Shown here: piece after piece, positions 31,206 to 40,615 of the stretch
Numbering within the stretch: position 1 is the stretch's first letter
Layout of the letters: each line of letters begins with the position of its first letter
Source of the DNA: Asterias amurensis
Lineage: Eukaryota; Echinodermata; Asteroidea; Forcipulatida; Asteriidae
DNA: 64,000 bases
Reading direction: 5' to 3'
Assembly: GCF_032118995.1 (NCBI RefSeq)
Contig: NC_092650.1
Coordinates: 26,963,501 to 27,027,500, forward strand
Position numbers and translations under genes: made by a program
Notes under the pieces: model-generated
The model's input: only the letters and a program-made list of their open reading frames with translations
The model's database searches: none
What the model was told of the DNA's origin: nothing

Positions 31206-32481
31206 CAGTGGCGTAACCAGAGGGGGGGCAGGGGGGCCGGCGCCCCCCCGCTCGGAACCCTTGCCCCCCCTCTTGCCCCCCCATATGAAATCAGAGATAA
31301 GTATATTCTTATAGGCCTTATATATAAATCGTTTAAGGCTGCATAAAATGCTGCCGTAAAACGGAAAACTTTTATTCATTATCAGTAGGCCCTATGTGGA
31401 CTATAACATGAAAAATGCGTGGAAACGCGCGCGCGATCGTATTGGCGGTAAATGTTTGTTGTGGTTTTGCGGTTACAGAGAGTGCAGGATGTGACAAAGT
31501 TCTGTTAAATACGTGGTGGTCTGAACGCAGACCAATAGCTCCGTAAACACAAAGTCAGATCATGGAGGTAGAAATTTCTACCTCCATGGTCAGATGCACT
31601 ACAGAGAAATTTACTACAGCACAAAAATGGCCAGCGAAAAAGGTTGCTTAGACCATTTCTTCTCCTTTGAAGCAAGCGGTGCAATTGAGAGGTAGGCCTA
31701 TTATTTTTAAATATCCGTTTCGTAACTAAAATGTGATAAGAACACCCACAATTTCGATCCTGTATTTTTGGCTTACACTTGTTACAATAAGGCCGAGTAA
31801 AAAAAGAAACATGTTTAGTGTCTGGGTTTCTCAAAAATAAGGAAGGAGGAGGGGCTTTTTATTTTTTATTTCAAGGTGGTCGCCATGAATGTCAAATATC
31901 AACTGGTTTTTTTCTGCTGCTGAAATACACAAAACATTAATGAAACAGTTTAGTCAAGGTATTCAGACAAGACATTCAGATTTTTTTTTTTTTTTGCTGA
32001 GATCATTTAAAATAACCCTTTTTCAAAAAAAAAAAGAAAAAAAAATGTGCATAAAAAAACTTAAGAAAAAAAAGAGGTGTCCTGTAAAAAGGAAGCGGGC
32101 GGGGACGCTAAACATTTCTATTTTTCTATTTTTACTTGGCCTAATATTATTATGTTTTGGGTATTTACACACCCACAAAGCCTAGTTGAGAATACCGTGT
32201 ACAACTCTAAATTGGTACTTGTTGACCACAGTTGGTAATTTAATCCTTTTATACAGTCAAAAAGTTTTATCTTATACAAAATGACATGTTCTCTAAGATT
32301 TTGTTGTTTTCGCAATCTTTTGTTACATGCTGACTATAGACTGTTTTAGAACTGCATTGGTGTGTATCAACTATATATCAGTTAACATATTTAATACTAA
32401 TCTTGCACTTCTTTGGCCCCCCCAAATTTAATCTTTGCCCCCACTTGCCCCACCAAATGAAAATGTCTAGTTACGCCACTG
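31206..32481. mobile_element. Non-autonomous hAT-type DNA transposon with 8-bp target duplication
   Basis: Starts CAGTGGCGTAACCAGAG and ends CTAGTTACGCCACTG. CTAATAAC occurs directly on both sides (31198-31205 and 32482-32489). An exact 8-bp duplication is diagnostic of the hAT superfamily. The 1276-bp interior shows no recognisable transposase. It holds a perfect palindrome near 31562 and A-rich tracts. Confidence 0.85.
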
Positions 32482-32559
32482 CTAATAACACCATGGAGAT
32501 TTATTCCTCCATGATAAAACTATAAGTTTTAGCTTTTGTTTTCATTTTTACCTTTGGTT

Positions 32560-32835
32560 CTGAGTGTAGATTTAGAGAGGACAATATTGCAGTACCTTCA
32601 ACATTGCTCAAAACCCATTTATTCCGCCAGGCTTTTTTATTAGATTTTTTACGTGGCCTTTTGTAATTGCCGACTGTCGTTTTGTGTATGTTGTTTGATT
32701 TTAACTATTCTCGTAATTTTCAGTGATTTCCATTTTCAAATCTTTTTAATTGTTAATATCTGTATATTGTTGTAATGCGTATCTGGGCATAAACAATAAA
32801 TGAATAAATTATGATTATGATTATTATTATTATTA
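32560..32835 (+). mobile_element. LINE 3' end
   Basis: A degraded frame reads STLLKTHLFRQAF-like residues followed by a short 3' region and an ATTATTATTATTAT tail, as in the other LINE tails here. Confidence 0.5.
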
Positions 32836-34430
32836 GGACCAAAATTGAAAAGCTTTTTCTACTGTGTTATCATCAACAATATGGGCCCCTGAAGGGTAGG
32901 CCTACACTTCTCGTAATTTAGTGATTATGTTTCTATTCTAAAGAACTCAATTGGGACTACTATTCTAAACAAAACAAAAAAACAAAAACAAAAGCAAGCT
33001 GTCACTTTTTCTACCTCCCTGTAGTGAGTAATTGTGTTGTAGCGGCTGTAGACAATCACCCGATGAAGACTACTTCAACAAAGATCATTTTTCTTTTTCT
33101 TAAAAAAACCAAACACCACTTTTCCCACATTACAATTTATTCATAATACCAAAAAAATCCCCCACTAAAGAAACAATTATGGCCCCTTAAAATGTCATCA
33201 GCTTAGGCCCCTGTCTATAGTTTATATTTCCATTTTTCACCTTCTTAGTTTTAGGCAGAATCATTCATATACTTTTCACCAAATCAAGCCAATTAGCCAC
33301 GATACTGCTGGGCGGGGCATGCACCCCCCTTCCCTCCCATAGGTTCACTCAAATGTACCAAATGTAGCTTTTAAACTATTTCTGTCACGTTCTTTGCCTT
33401 TTAGTTGCTTTTATGTCTGAATCTCCCCTTAGCAGATATCCAAACAATTATTTTCTCATCTCATTCGACTTGTTCTTTCTGGCTGATAGGGCATGGAGGT
33501 AGAAATAGGGGCTAGTCCTATAGTTGTATTGTTTGTGGGCTCCACTGGGCCACCCAGTAGGCGATGGTTCTCTCTAAATGTGTTTATTTTCAATTTCTTT
33601 CATATAGTATGATATATTTTTAACCCGAAGCTGCTGGAGACAGTTGTTGTTGTTTTTGCTCATTGCACGGGTCCCTAAACTCTCACTGTTGCGTGTTTTC
33701 GGGTTGCGCCTCCCACGCAAGGAAAAGGAAAGGAAAAGGAAACTGTTCAAAGTTGACGGAGCGTTAATTAATTAGCAAATTATGTAACTGTACCACGGCA
33801 AGCAAATTAGCGGGTAATCCCCATCGTTGCGCCCGCCCGCCCGCGGGCGCGTCCACCCGCCACCCATTGGGCACCCACCACCACTCGACTCGCACTATCC
33901 CCAAAACCTCGAAGTCGGATCCCTTCCGGCGCCCCAAATCACTTTTATTTCCACCCCCTCTCCTTGCAGCCAATCTCCTCAATTGAAATGAAGGTATTAT
34001 CAGAAATAAAACACAATAACACAGCCGGATTGTGTCAAAACTAATGCTGTTAAATTCAACGAATTCTCTGACGCATTTGGTGCTGTTTTTGTAAAACTTC
34101 ATAAGTCCGGGGCTTTCCATGTCTTTCTCCACAGTCTTCTGTTTCGAGCAGGTTTCAACATGAATGGGATGCCTGGTACCCGTGGATAGCTAGACGAGAC
34201 GAACAAAGTGCATAGTGTAAGCGTTATACAGCAACCGGTTTAGAAACGAACGCCGTGTACCATCCAACAATGTGTTTGACCAGCATATCACAACACACAC
34301 TGTGTATACGTAATACATGTGATTGATGCACCACCACCAGTAAAAATGTTTGCTCCGTTGATTATTTTGAATTCGAACATTTTTTATCATGAAATGGTCT
34401 GTCTCTCGTCGCAGGAATGACGTAGTATTT
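32836..34430. other. Intergenic region before the MDM2 promoter, with a GC-rich island
   Basis: Mostly AT-rich without repeats I can name. At about 33820-33970 there is a GC-rich, CpG-containing island (GCCCGCCCGCCCGCGGGCGC). It could be a promoter or 5' exon of MDM2, but no transcript evidence exists in the sequence. Confidence 0.4.
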
Positions 34431-34431
34431 G

Positions 34432-34493
34432 CTACATGTCCATAGTATCGCTGAAAACATGTCTAGCTGGAGTTTTTCCAGTTCTGCATGTCT
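34432..34493 (+). promoter_or_regulatory. Cluster of p53 half-site-like motifs upstream of MDM2
   Basis: Three CATGTCY cores lie within about 60 bp: 34432-34441 (CTACATGTCC, 8/10), 34455-34464 (AAACATGTCT, perfect RRRCWWGYYY half-site) and 34484-34493 (CTGCATGTCT, 8/10). Spacing between cores is about 29 bp, too far for a classic paired element. They may assist the strong element at 34572 or be chance matches. Confidence 0.4.
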
Positions 34494-34571
34494 AGACTAG
34501 AGAGCTATTTGGCGCTGTGCCGAGGAACACCCCCGCAGTACATGCAATAGCGATCTACACGTTCATCTACT

Positions 34572-34591
34572 GGACAAGTTTGAACATGTCC
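34572..34591 (+). promoter_or_regulatory. Perfect p53 response element upstream of MDM2
   Basis: GGACAAGTTTGAACATGTCC is two adjacent RRRCWWGYYY decamers with no spacer and no mismatch (20/20). It ends 195 bp before the MDM2 ATG. A third decamer at 34598-34607 (AGACTTGTTG) matches 9/10. Vertebrate MDM2 genes carry p53 elements in their internal promoter (established). Function here is inferred from the match and its position. Confidence 0.8.
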
Positions 34592-34785
34592 ATTGTCAGA
34601 CTTGTTGGAACACGGTAATATCACAACGGTCTTCGACCCATCGAGTTTATGGTTTACCACACTAGGTACTAGTAGTAGTACTGTACACATATGCACATCA
34701 TATTCATCATAAACACATCTATGGATCAGGCGTACTTGCCCATGTACAGAGACACCATTTGCAGAGAATTTTTACAGGGAGCAGG

Positions 34786-37305
34786 ATGGAGAATAAGTCA
34801 AAAAAACGAAGGAGGAGATCTAAAAGATCCTCCAGTTCTCATTCCTCTGTGGAGGTTACAACTACGGCTTTTACCACGGCAACGACCATCTCATCCTCAT
34901 CCTCCAAAGGAGGTCCATCTCGCGAGGAGGCAGCAATCGCCATGGCAACTGTGCTTGCCAGTGAACTTCGGCCAGAACACAAACTACCGAGTCGAGAGAT
35001 TTTGGTCCAGCCGCAGCCAAAGTTTATGGAATTGCTGGAAACAGTTGGTGCGAAAGGACCCATGTTTACAGCGAGGCAAGTGCTGTCGTACCTTATAAAA
35101 TACATTAGCAGCCGTCAGTTGTATGTACAGCAGGATCCAAAGAGAGTTTACTGTGAGAAAGATCCCCTGGGAAAAGTGTTTGGCGTAAATACTTTCACAA
35201 TCAAGGATGCAAGAAAACTTCTCTTTGAGAACATGTCAGTGCTTCGGGAGGCCCCTGATTATGTAACTCAACATCATGATACATTCCAACGACAACAGCG
35301 CAAACTTTACTACACCTTTCACCAATCGCAACAGACAACGCCAACGGATGCAGCGAGACCAACTGCCCCAGTGCCAGTGCGTTCAGCAACCGCCCCGTCG
35401 ACCCTTTCAATGCCCTCAACAACACCGGGGCCTAGCGGAGTAGGAACAAAAGGATGCTTTACTGTGAAGAGAGAAGACGATAGTGAGGATCTTCCAGACA
35501 GTGTAAAAAGGGGGCCATTCAATTCAACTCAAGCTTATCCTGTGGGGTCTTTAACATCAGCTCAAAAGGATTTACCAGTCCCAGTGTTCACTAGTACTGA
35601 ATGTAAGGTACACGTTACGGAATCGGTGAAAGGCAGTACATGTAACAGCACTTCCTCTTCAATCAAGCAAACCGTCTTCACTCCAGTGAGGACCCAAAAA
35701 GTTTTAAAAACCCAGGATGCGACATGTACTATAAAGTCGGCTTCAGCTACTGTTGCAACGTCGTTGAGCAGTATGACCATTGCCACCGGGAAAAAACGCC
35801 TCATTTCGGATTCATCTGAAGACTGTTCACACATATCAAGTTGTCGGAAATCAACATCAGTTTCTGGTTGCGAGAGAGTAGGCAGCCGACCATGGTACTG
35901 CATGCTCTACCACCCCAGCGAAGAACTGAAATCACAGAGCAGTGAAGTACTCAGTATTCAAGATTGTGAGACTGCAATCGTTGCTGATTCTTCAGATGAC
36001 CTTTGGTTTGTTGATGAAGATGAGTTGACCCCCTTGGAATATGATGTCCCGTCTGACTCTAGTGATGATTATACTATCATCAAAGGCAGTTCTGATGATA
36101 GTAGCAGTGACACAGAACTAGTGTTTAACGTTCTATTGCGACCGGACGAGAGCGGAGACTCTCACTTTGCGGACAATAGCGATGATGACACAACTGATAC
36201 TGAGATTTCGGATATGGATAAGTGGCAGTGTGCCGAGTGCAGCATGCGGAACTCGCCGGTCGAGCGTTATTGCAGCCGGTGCTGGGCGCTACGCAAGGGC
36301 TGGTTGCCGGACAATCAACGAATGACCTTAAAAGAGAGACTTCAGAATTCCAACAGACCGCTGAGACGATCCTTCTCAGCTCCGGCGGGCAACGTCGACC
36401 CACCGTCTCTCTGGTACCAAACACAAACGACCGGCCATTTTGCAACTGATGGCTGTTCAAATGAAAGTCGACCAATTTCTATTGTTTTCCCGGAAGCTCA
36501 TCCACAGACCAACCCTATGACCAGTGAACTTAGCACAGTGCAGCCCAGGACGCTAAGGGACTTCCCTGATGGTATGAATCCTGACATGCCTGATGGAAAG
36601 ACAAGTGATGAAGACGAGGCTGGGACTGGCCTCAAAAGTAGCCAAGATGGTCAAATGTCAGTGAAGCGTAAACAGAGCAGCGAAGATGACTCACAAGACA
36701 CGATTATCGTTGCCAATGATTTACCACTTTGGAAACGGATGAACTTGCAAGATGATGATGAGGCTATGGATTCGGTTCAACAAGAATTTAGGCCATCTCA
36801 GAGTCGGATGCAAGACCGTCGAGACGATTCGGGAATAGGTTTGACTCAAGAAAGTACTGTCGTTTTTGAGACTCCTCTCGGGAGAACATCTCAAGGCGAA
36901 ACTGTGAGTGCACCAAGATGGCAGCCAAGAAAAAGACATCGATCGGCATCGGCATCCAATCTCCACAAGGATTTCGAAAACTCCTCCAGTCAGTCCAAAA
37001 AGTTTCACTTCGGCGACACTTCAGTTTTTCAAGTTGGGCTCGGGCCGCATCTTACATCGGTAGCAGGGAAGAGCGACCCCGGAGCAGGCCCGTCGTCGTC
37101 CCAAAGTACCAGCGTCGTCACGAAACATTACAATGACTTGTGCATTATTTGCTATAGCCGACCAAAGACAGCGAGCATCATTCATGGACGCACTGGACAT
37201 CAAGTCTGTTGCTATCCTTGCGCCAAAAAGCTCCATCACCGCGGGAAGCCGTGCCCTGTATGCAGACGATCCATACAAGCAGTCATCAAAAACTTTCTAC
37301 TGTAG
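34786..37305 (+). CDS. MDM2: MDM2/MDM4-type p53 regulator with SWIB, RanBP2 zinc finger and RING, uninterrupted coding exon
   Basis: E3 ubiquitin ligase that binds and turns over p53 in vertebrates (family knowledge). The 839-codon frame holds, in order: a basic N-terminus (KKRRRRSKR, likely nuclear signal); an SWIB/MDM2 p53-binding domain at about residues 72-153 (VYCEKDPLGKVFGV matches the human pocket region); an acidic Ser/Asp region near 400-475; a RanBP2-type zinc finger near 478-506 (WQCAEC...CSRCWALRKGWLP); an RKRHRS motif near 714; and a C-terminal C2H2C4 RING starting at Cys786 (CIIC, HGRTGH, CYPC, CPVC), followed by a 13-residue tail as in human MDM2. ATG 34786 is the first ATG in this frame; an upstream TTG at 34759 was not used. 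AG at 34776-34777 could be the acceptor of an untranslated exon. Human MDM2 is 491 residues in many exons, so this one is longer and intronless. MDM2 versus MDM4 cannot be told apart if the lineage has a single gene. Confidence 0.95.
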   Translation: MENKSKKRRRRSKRSSSSHSSVEVTTTAFTTATTISSSSSKGGPSREEAAIAMATVLASELRPEHKLPSREILVQPQPKFMELLETVGAKGPMFTARQVLSYLIKYISSRQLYVQQDPKRVYCEKDPLGKVFGVNTFTIKDARKLLFENMSVLREAPDYVTQHHDTFQRQQRKLYYTFHQSQQTTPTDAARPTAPVPVRSATAPSTLSMPSTTPGPSGVGTKGCFTVKREDDSEDLPDSVKRGPFNSTQAYPVGSLTSAQKDLPVPVFTSTECKVHVTESVKGSTCNSTSSSIKQTVFTPVRTQKVLKTQDATCTIKSASATVATSLSSMTIATGKKRLISDSSEDCSHISSCRKSTSVSGCERVGSRPWYCMLYHPSEELKSQSSEVLSIQDCETAIVADSSDDLWFVDEDELTPLEYDVPSDSSDDYTIIKGSSDDSSSDTELVFNVLLRPDESGDSHFADNSDDDTTDTEISDMDKWQCAECSMRNSPVERYCSRCWALRKGWLPDNQRMTLKERLQNSNRPLRRSFSAPAGNVDPPSLWYQTQTTGHFATDGCSNESRPISIVFPEAHPQTNPMTSELSTVQPRTLRDFPDGMNPDMPDGKTSDEDEAGTGLKSSQDGQMSVKRKQSSEDDSQDTIIVANDLPLWKRMNLQDDDEAMDSVQQEFRPSQSRMQDRRDDSGIGLTQESTVVFETPLGRTSQGETVSAPRWQPRKRHRSASASNLHKDFENSSSQSKKFHFGDTSVFQVGLGPHLTSVAGKSDPGAGPSSSQSTSVVTKHYNDLCIICYSRPKTASIIHGRTGHQVCCYPCAKKLHHRGKPCPVCRRSIQAVIKNFLL

Positions 37306-39057
37306 GCCATTTTTAAGAATTAAGAAGAAACTATCAAGTGATCACCTTTGTCGAACCCAAACATGATTCGTTTTTACATTACGGCATGAGATGAATTTGA
37401 ATTTGTATACATCATTCTCCTCCCTGTGTAAACGATGAGTCTAAAGTTCATATTGAAAAGCAGTTGGCAGTTATCCAAAACAAAGGACTGCAATCAGAGA
37501 TTGTGTTTGTAATTTTTGGTAAAAAAGAAGAAAAAAAAATCTTGCCTTACTTACAACGATAAAGGTGATCACAACTTGCAATTTTTTAATTTGGCCTCAG
37601 TTACCTACCATTTTATGCAATATGTGTACATAGTACCACTATAGAACAAAATTGGAGAGTTACACAATATGCAATATATATTTTTAGGTCCCATATTTTT
37701 CAGTTATTTCAAGTTGAAGTGTTGTTGCTGTCTGGCAAAGATGGAAATGTGTGAATATAAATTCTGAACTTTTAAGGGTTGGGAACAACCTTGGTGTTTA
37801 TTTCTTGTTCCCAAATTCCTGAAACTTTACATTTTCGTACCATCTTTTCCGTTTTTGGCCTTGGTATTGCATCGTGGCCAAACTTAACATGGCATGATGC
37901 CTGGCAGCATAATACTTTGATGAATTCTGGTAGTTTGAAATTTGAGGGCTACTTTAAGCAGAAATAAGTTGGGAACAAGTCATGACAAACAATAGTAAAC
38001 ATGGTATTTTTTCTGGTTACCACAAAATTGCTTGCTGTTTGGAAATTTGTGTGCTCAAACAAAATTTGTATGTTATGAACACATAGTATTTAGGTCGATA
38101 ACTTGTTCATGTCCACAAAATTGGCTACTGTAGTCTAAACATAATATCACAGTTTTCTGAAATTAGGTCACAGGCAAAATGCCATGGGAACTGCCAGTGC
38201 CAAAGCAAAGAAAATTTTGCTCAAATTACTAAGGGTTATTGTTTGTGAATTTTGCCCCATTAATTTATTTCTGCAAAGTAGCTTTATGAAACGAGGACCC
38301 AAGCCTAGTTTGATGAAGCTGCTTAGCACACAGCTTAGCGCAGACATACAAATGTAGCTTATTAGAAACAGGCGACTAGCTACATGTAGAGTGCCTTGTA
38401 ATTAACATATACGCTGAATTCATTACATCTCTTTTATCTGGGCCCAATTTCATAGGGCTACTTTTAAAGCAAAAAGTATTGCTTATAAATTTTCTGCTTA
38501 GTAGAAATGAGCAGGGACCAGTAACAAATTGTACATGTGACATGGTATTTTGGCTGGTAACCCTGTTCTGGTAAACATACTTTTGTTGTGCTTATGTAGC
38601 TCTACTTTTTGTGCTTTCGAGCAGCTCTATGAAATTTGGCCCTGGTGCCCTTGTAGTTTCTAAATACAATCGGTTAGCAATTTTAACTGCTTAACATTGT
38701 GACGTCACTTAACTCGGTTGTAGTTTTCAATAAATTACATATTTTAAACATTTTAAATTACAAATATTTCACAAATATTGTAAACAATTTTGTCTTCAAG
38801 GCAGGAAAGAAATTCTGTGGGAGAACTCACACATTGCACTTTTTAAATTTTGTGTACAGCATGAACGTAAGCAGCTTTATACCAGTATGATATCGGACTA
38901 TCATTTAAACATAAGTTATATTATTATTGACAAAGATATCAGAATTTATGCCTGCCGTTTATTATGTTATTGAGTAATGCATAGGGGAACTTCCATCACA
39001 GAATCTCATGGTAAAGTTATGAAGGGACACCCAGGGCAACATGGCTATATGTAATTT
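37306..39057 (+). other. Region after the MDM2 stop, likely long 3' UTR then spacer
   Basis: AT-rich and almost free of repeats for 1.1 kb, as expected of a 3' UTR. A possible polyadenylation signal CAATAAATTAC lies at 38728. The repeat at 38440-38642 lies before it. Confidence 0.35.
38440..38642. repeat. MITE (GGGCCCAATTTCATAGGGCT)
   Basis: GGGCCCAATTTCATAGGGCT pairs imperfectly with AGCTCTATGAAATTTGGCC; inner AAAGCAAAAAGTA / TACTTTTTGTGCTTT. Confidence 0.7.
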
Positions 39058-39060
39058 GGG

Positions 39061-39415
39061 GCACTGGGCACGTTTGGTAAATGTCAAAGAGTAGTATTCT
39101 CACTTGGTGTACATCTCAACATGCATAAAATACATGAAACAAGTCGGTGGAAGTTGATTATATATTATAGTTTAAAAAAAATATGACTGAAAAACACCCT
39201 TGTTGCACAATTGCGTGTGCTGTTATTAGATGCCTGAAAAAAGGCTTTAGGCCTGAAGTCTTTTTCAGATTCAAATATTTGAGTGAGAAAGGGGTATTCA
39301 CAATGTCACTTCTCACAATGTTTTTTACTATCAGCAGCTTTCCGTTGCTCGTTACCAAGTCAGTTTTGTATGCTAATATATATTTTGAGAAATTACCAAA
39401 AGTGTCTGCCTTTAA
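39061..39415 (+). repeat. MITE family A, diverged
   Basis: GCACTGGGCACGTTTGGTAA to TACCAAAAGTGTCTGCCTTTAA with the family's inner segments. Confidence 0.75.
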
Positions 39416-39477
39416 CTATGATCATCATAGTATTTAAAAACCAATTGAAAATACTATACAGTAATATTGTAACTAAT

Positions 39478-39833
39478 TTAAAGGAACATGTTGCCTTGGA
39501 TCGGTCGAGTTGGTCTTTGAAAAGAGCGTTTGTTTGTTTTGTTTGTTTGTAAAATGCATATTTATAAAGATGTTGTTAAAGTATAAAACAATGAGCTACA
39601 CAAACGTGCCTCGAAGTTGCACGGTTTTCCTTTTACCTCGTCCACAAACACTGTCCGCCATTTATCCATAAATGGCCGACCGTGTTAGTTCGCAAAGTAA
39701 AAGGAAAACCACGCAATTTCGTGGCAAATTTGTGTGGATCATTGTATTCCAACCATTATGCATTTTATTTAAAAAAAACTGTTACAAACGCTTTTTATAG
39801 ACCAACTTGTTCCATCAAAGGCAACGTGTTCCT
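39478..39833. repeat. MITE family B
   Basis: TTAAAGGAACATGTTGCCTT to AAAGGCAACGTGTTCCT; centre AAATGGCCGACCGTGTTAG. Confidence 0.85.
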
Positions 39834-40256
39834 ACATGTATAAGTTTTGTAATGAACTCAACAATTATTCAAAACATTTGAAAGACCTGAAATTTATTTT
39901 TAAACTCATCACTGAATAGAGTACACATTTGATTTTCAACATATAAAAAAAACCACGATATTTCTGATGAATTGTTCATGTGTGGCAGTCTAGCGCATGA
40001 TACAGGATACTACTTTTTATATCCAAAGAATGACCCAAACAATGGTATGATCGAGATTCATGTTGAGTCTTGTTTCCTCATGGCCTTTCTTTCTTGGAAA
40101 CAGAAAAACAGAACAGAAATGACAGAAATAGCTCAAGCAGATTTCCTGTACGATGGTTTCGGCCTTTGTCTTTCATGTCACTTGAGGAAGCCAGCAAGAT
40201 TGTCTCTGAGGATGAATCAAGAGCAAGATTTCTTGTTCGTTGTGACTTCTCTTTGT

Positions 40257-40615
40257 TAAAGGGAAGGTACACGTTTGGTAATTACTCAAAACAAATATTA
40301 ACTTACAAGCATTGTAGAGATGTTGATAGTATAAAGCATTGTGGGAAACGACTCCCTGTTTATTAATGTAGATTTTGGGAAAGAGGTAATTTCTCACTAA
40401 AATAATAAAAGACTTCTAGCTAGAAGTCTTTTATTTGTATTTGAAAGCACACAAATTTGTCCAACAATGGTGTTTTTTCTTTCTTCATTTTCTCGCAACT
40501 TCGATAACCGATCGAGCCCAAATTTTCACAGGTTTGTTATGTTATGCTTCTGATGGGATACACCAAGTAGGAAGACTGGTCTTTGGCAATTACCAACAGT
40601 GTACCTTCCCTTTAA
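40257..40615 (-). repeat. MITE family A, subfamily with GGGAAGGTACA ends
   Basis: TTAAAGGGAAGGTACACGTT to AGTGTACCTTCCCTTTAA. Same ends as the copy at 61811-62186, so a distinct subfamily. Confidence 0.85.

Noticed and set aside
31889-32185. 98-codon frame inside the hAT element as transposase
   Set aside because: Low-complexity Lys/Phe-rich translation of A/T tracts with no hAT dimerisation or catalytic motifs.
34759-34785. Nine extra N-terminal codons of MDM2 from a TTG
   Set aside because: TTG is not expected as a start in animals; ATG 34786 has a good context and is the first ATG in frame.
35201-36475. Several minus-strand frames of 67-116 codons
   Set aside because: Shadows of the MDM2 coding sequence.
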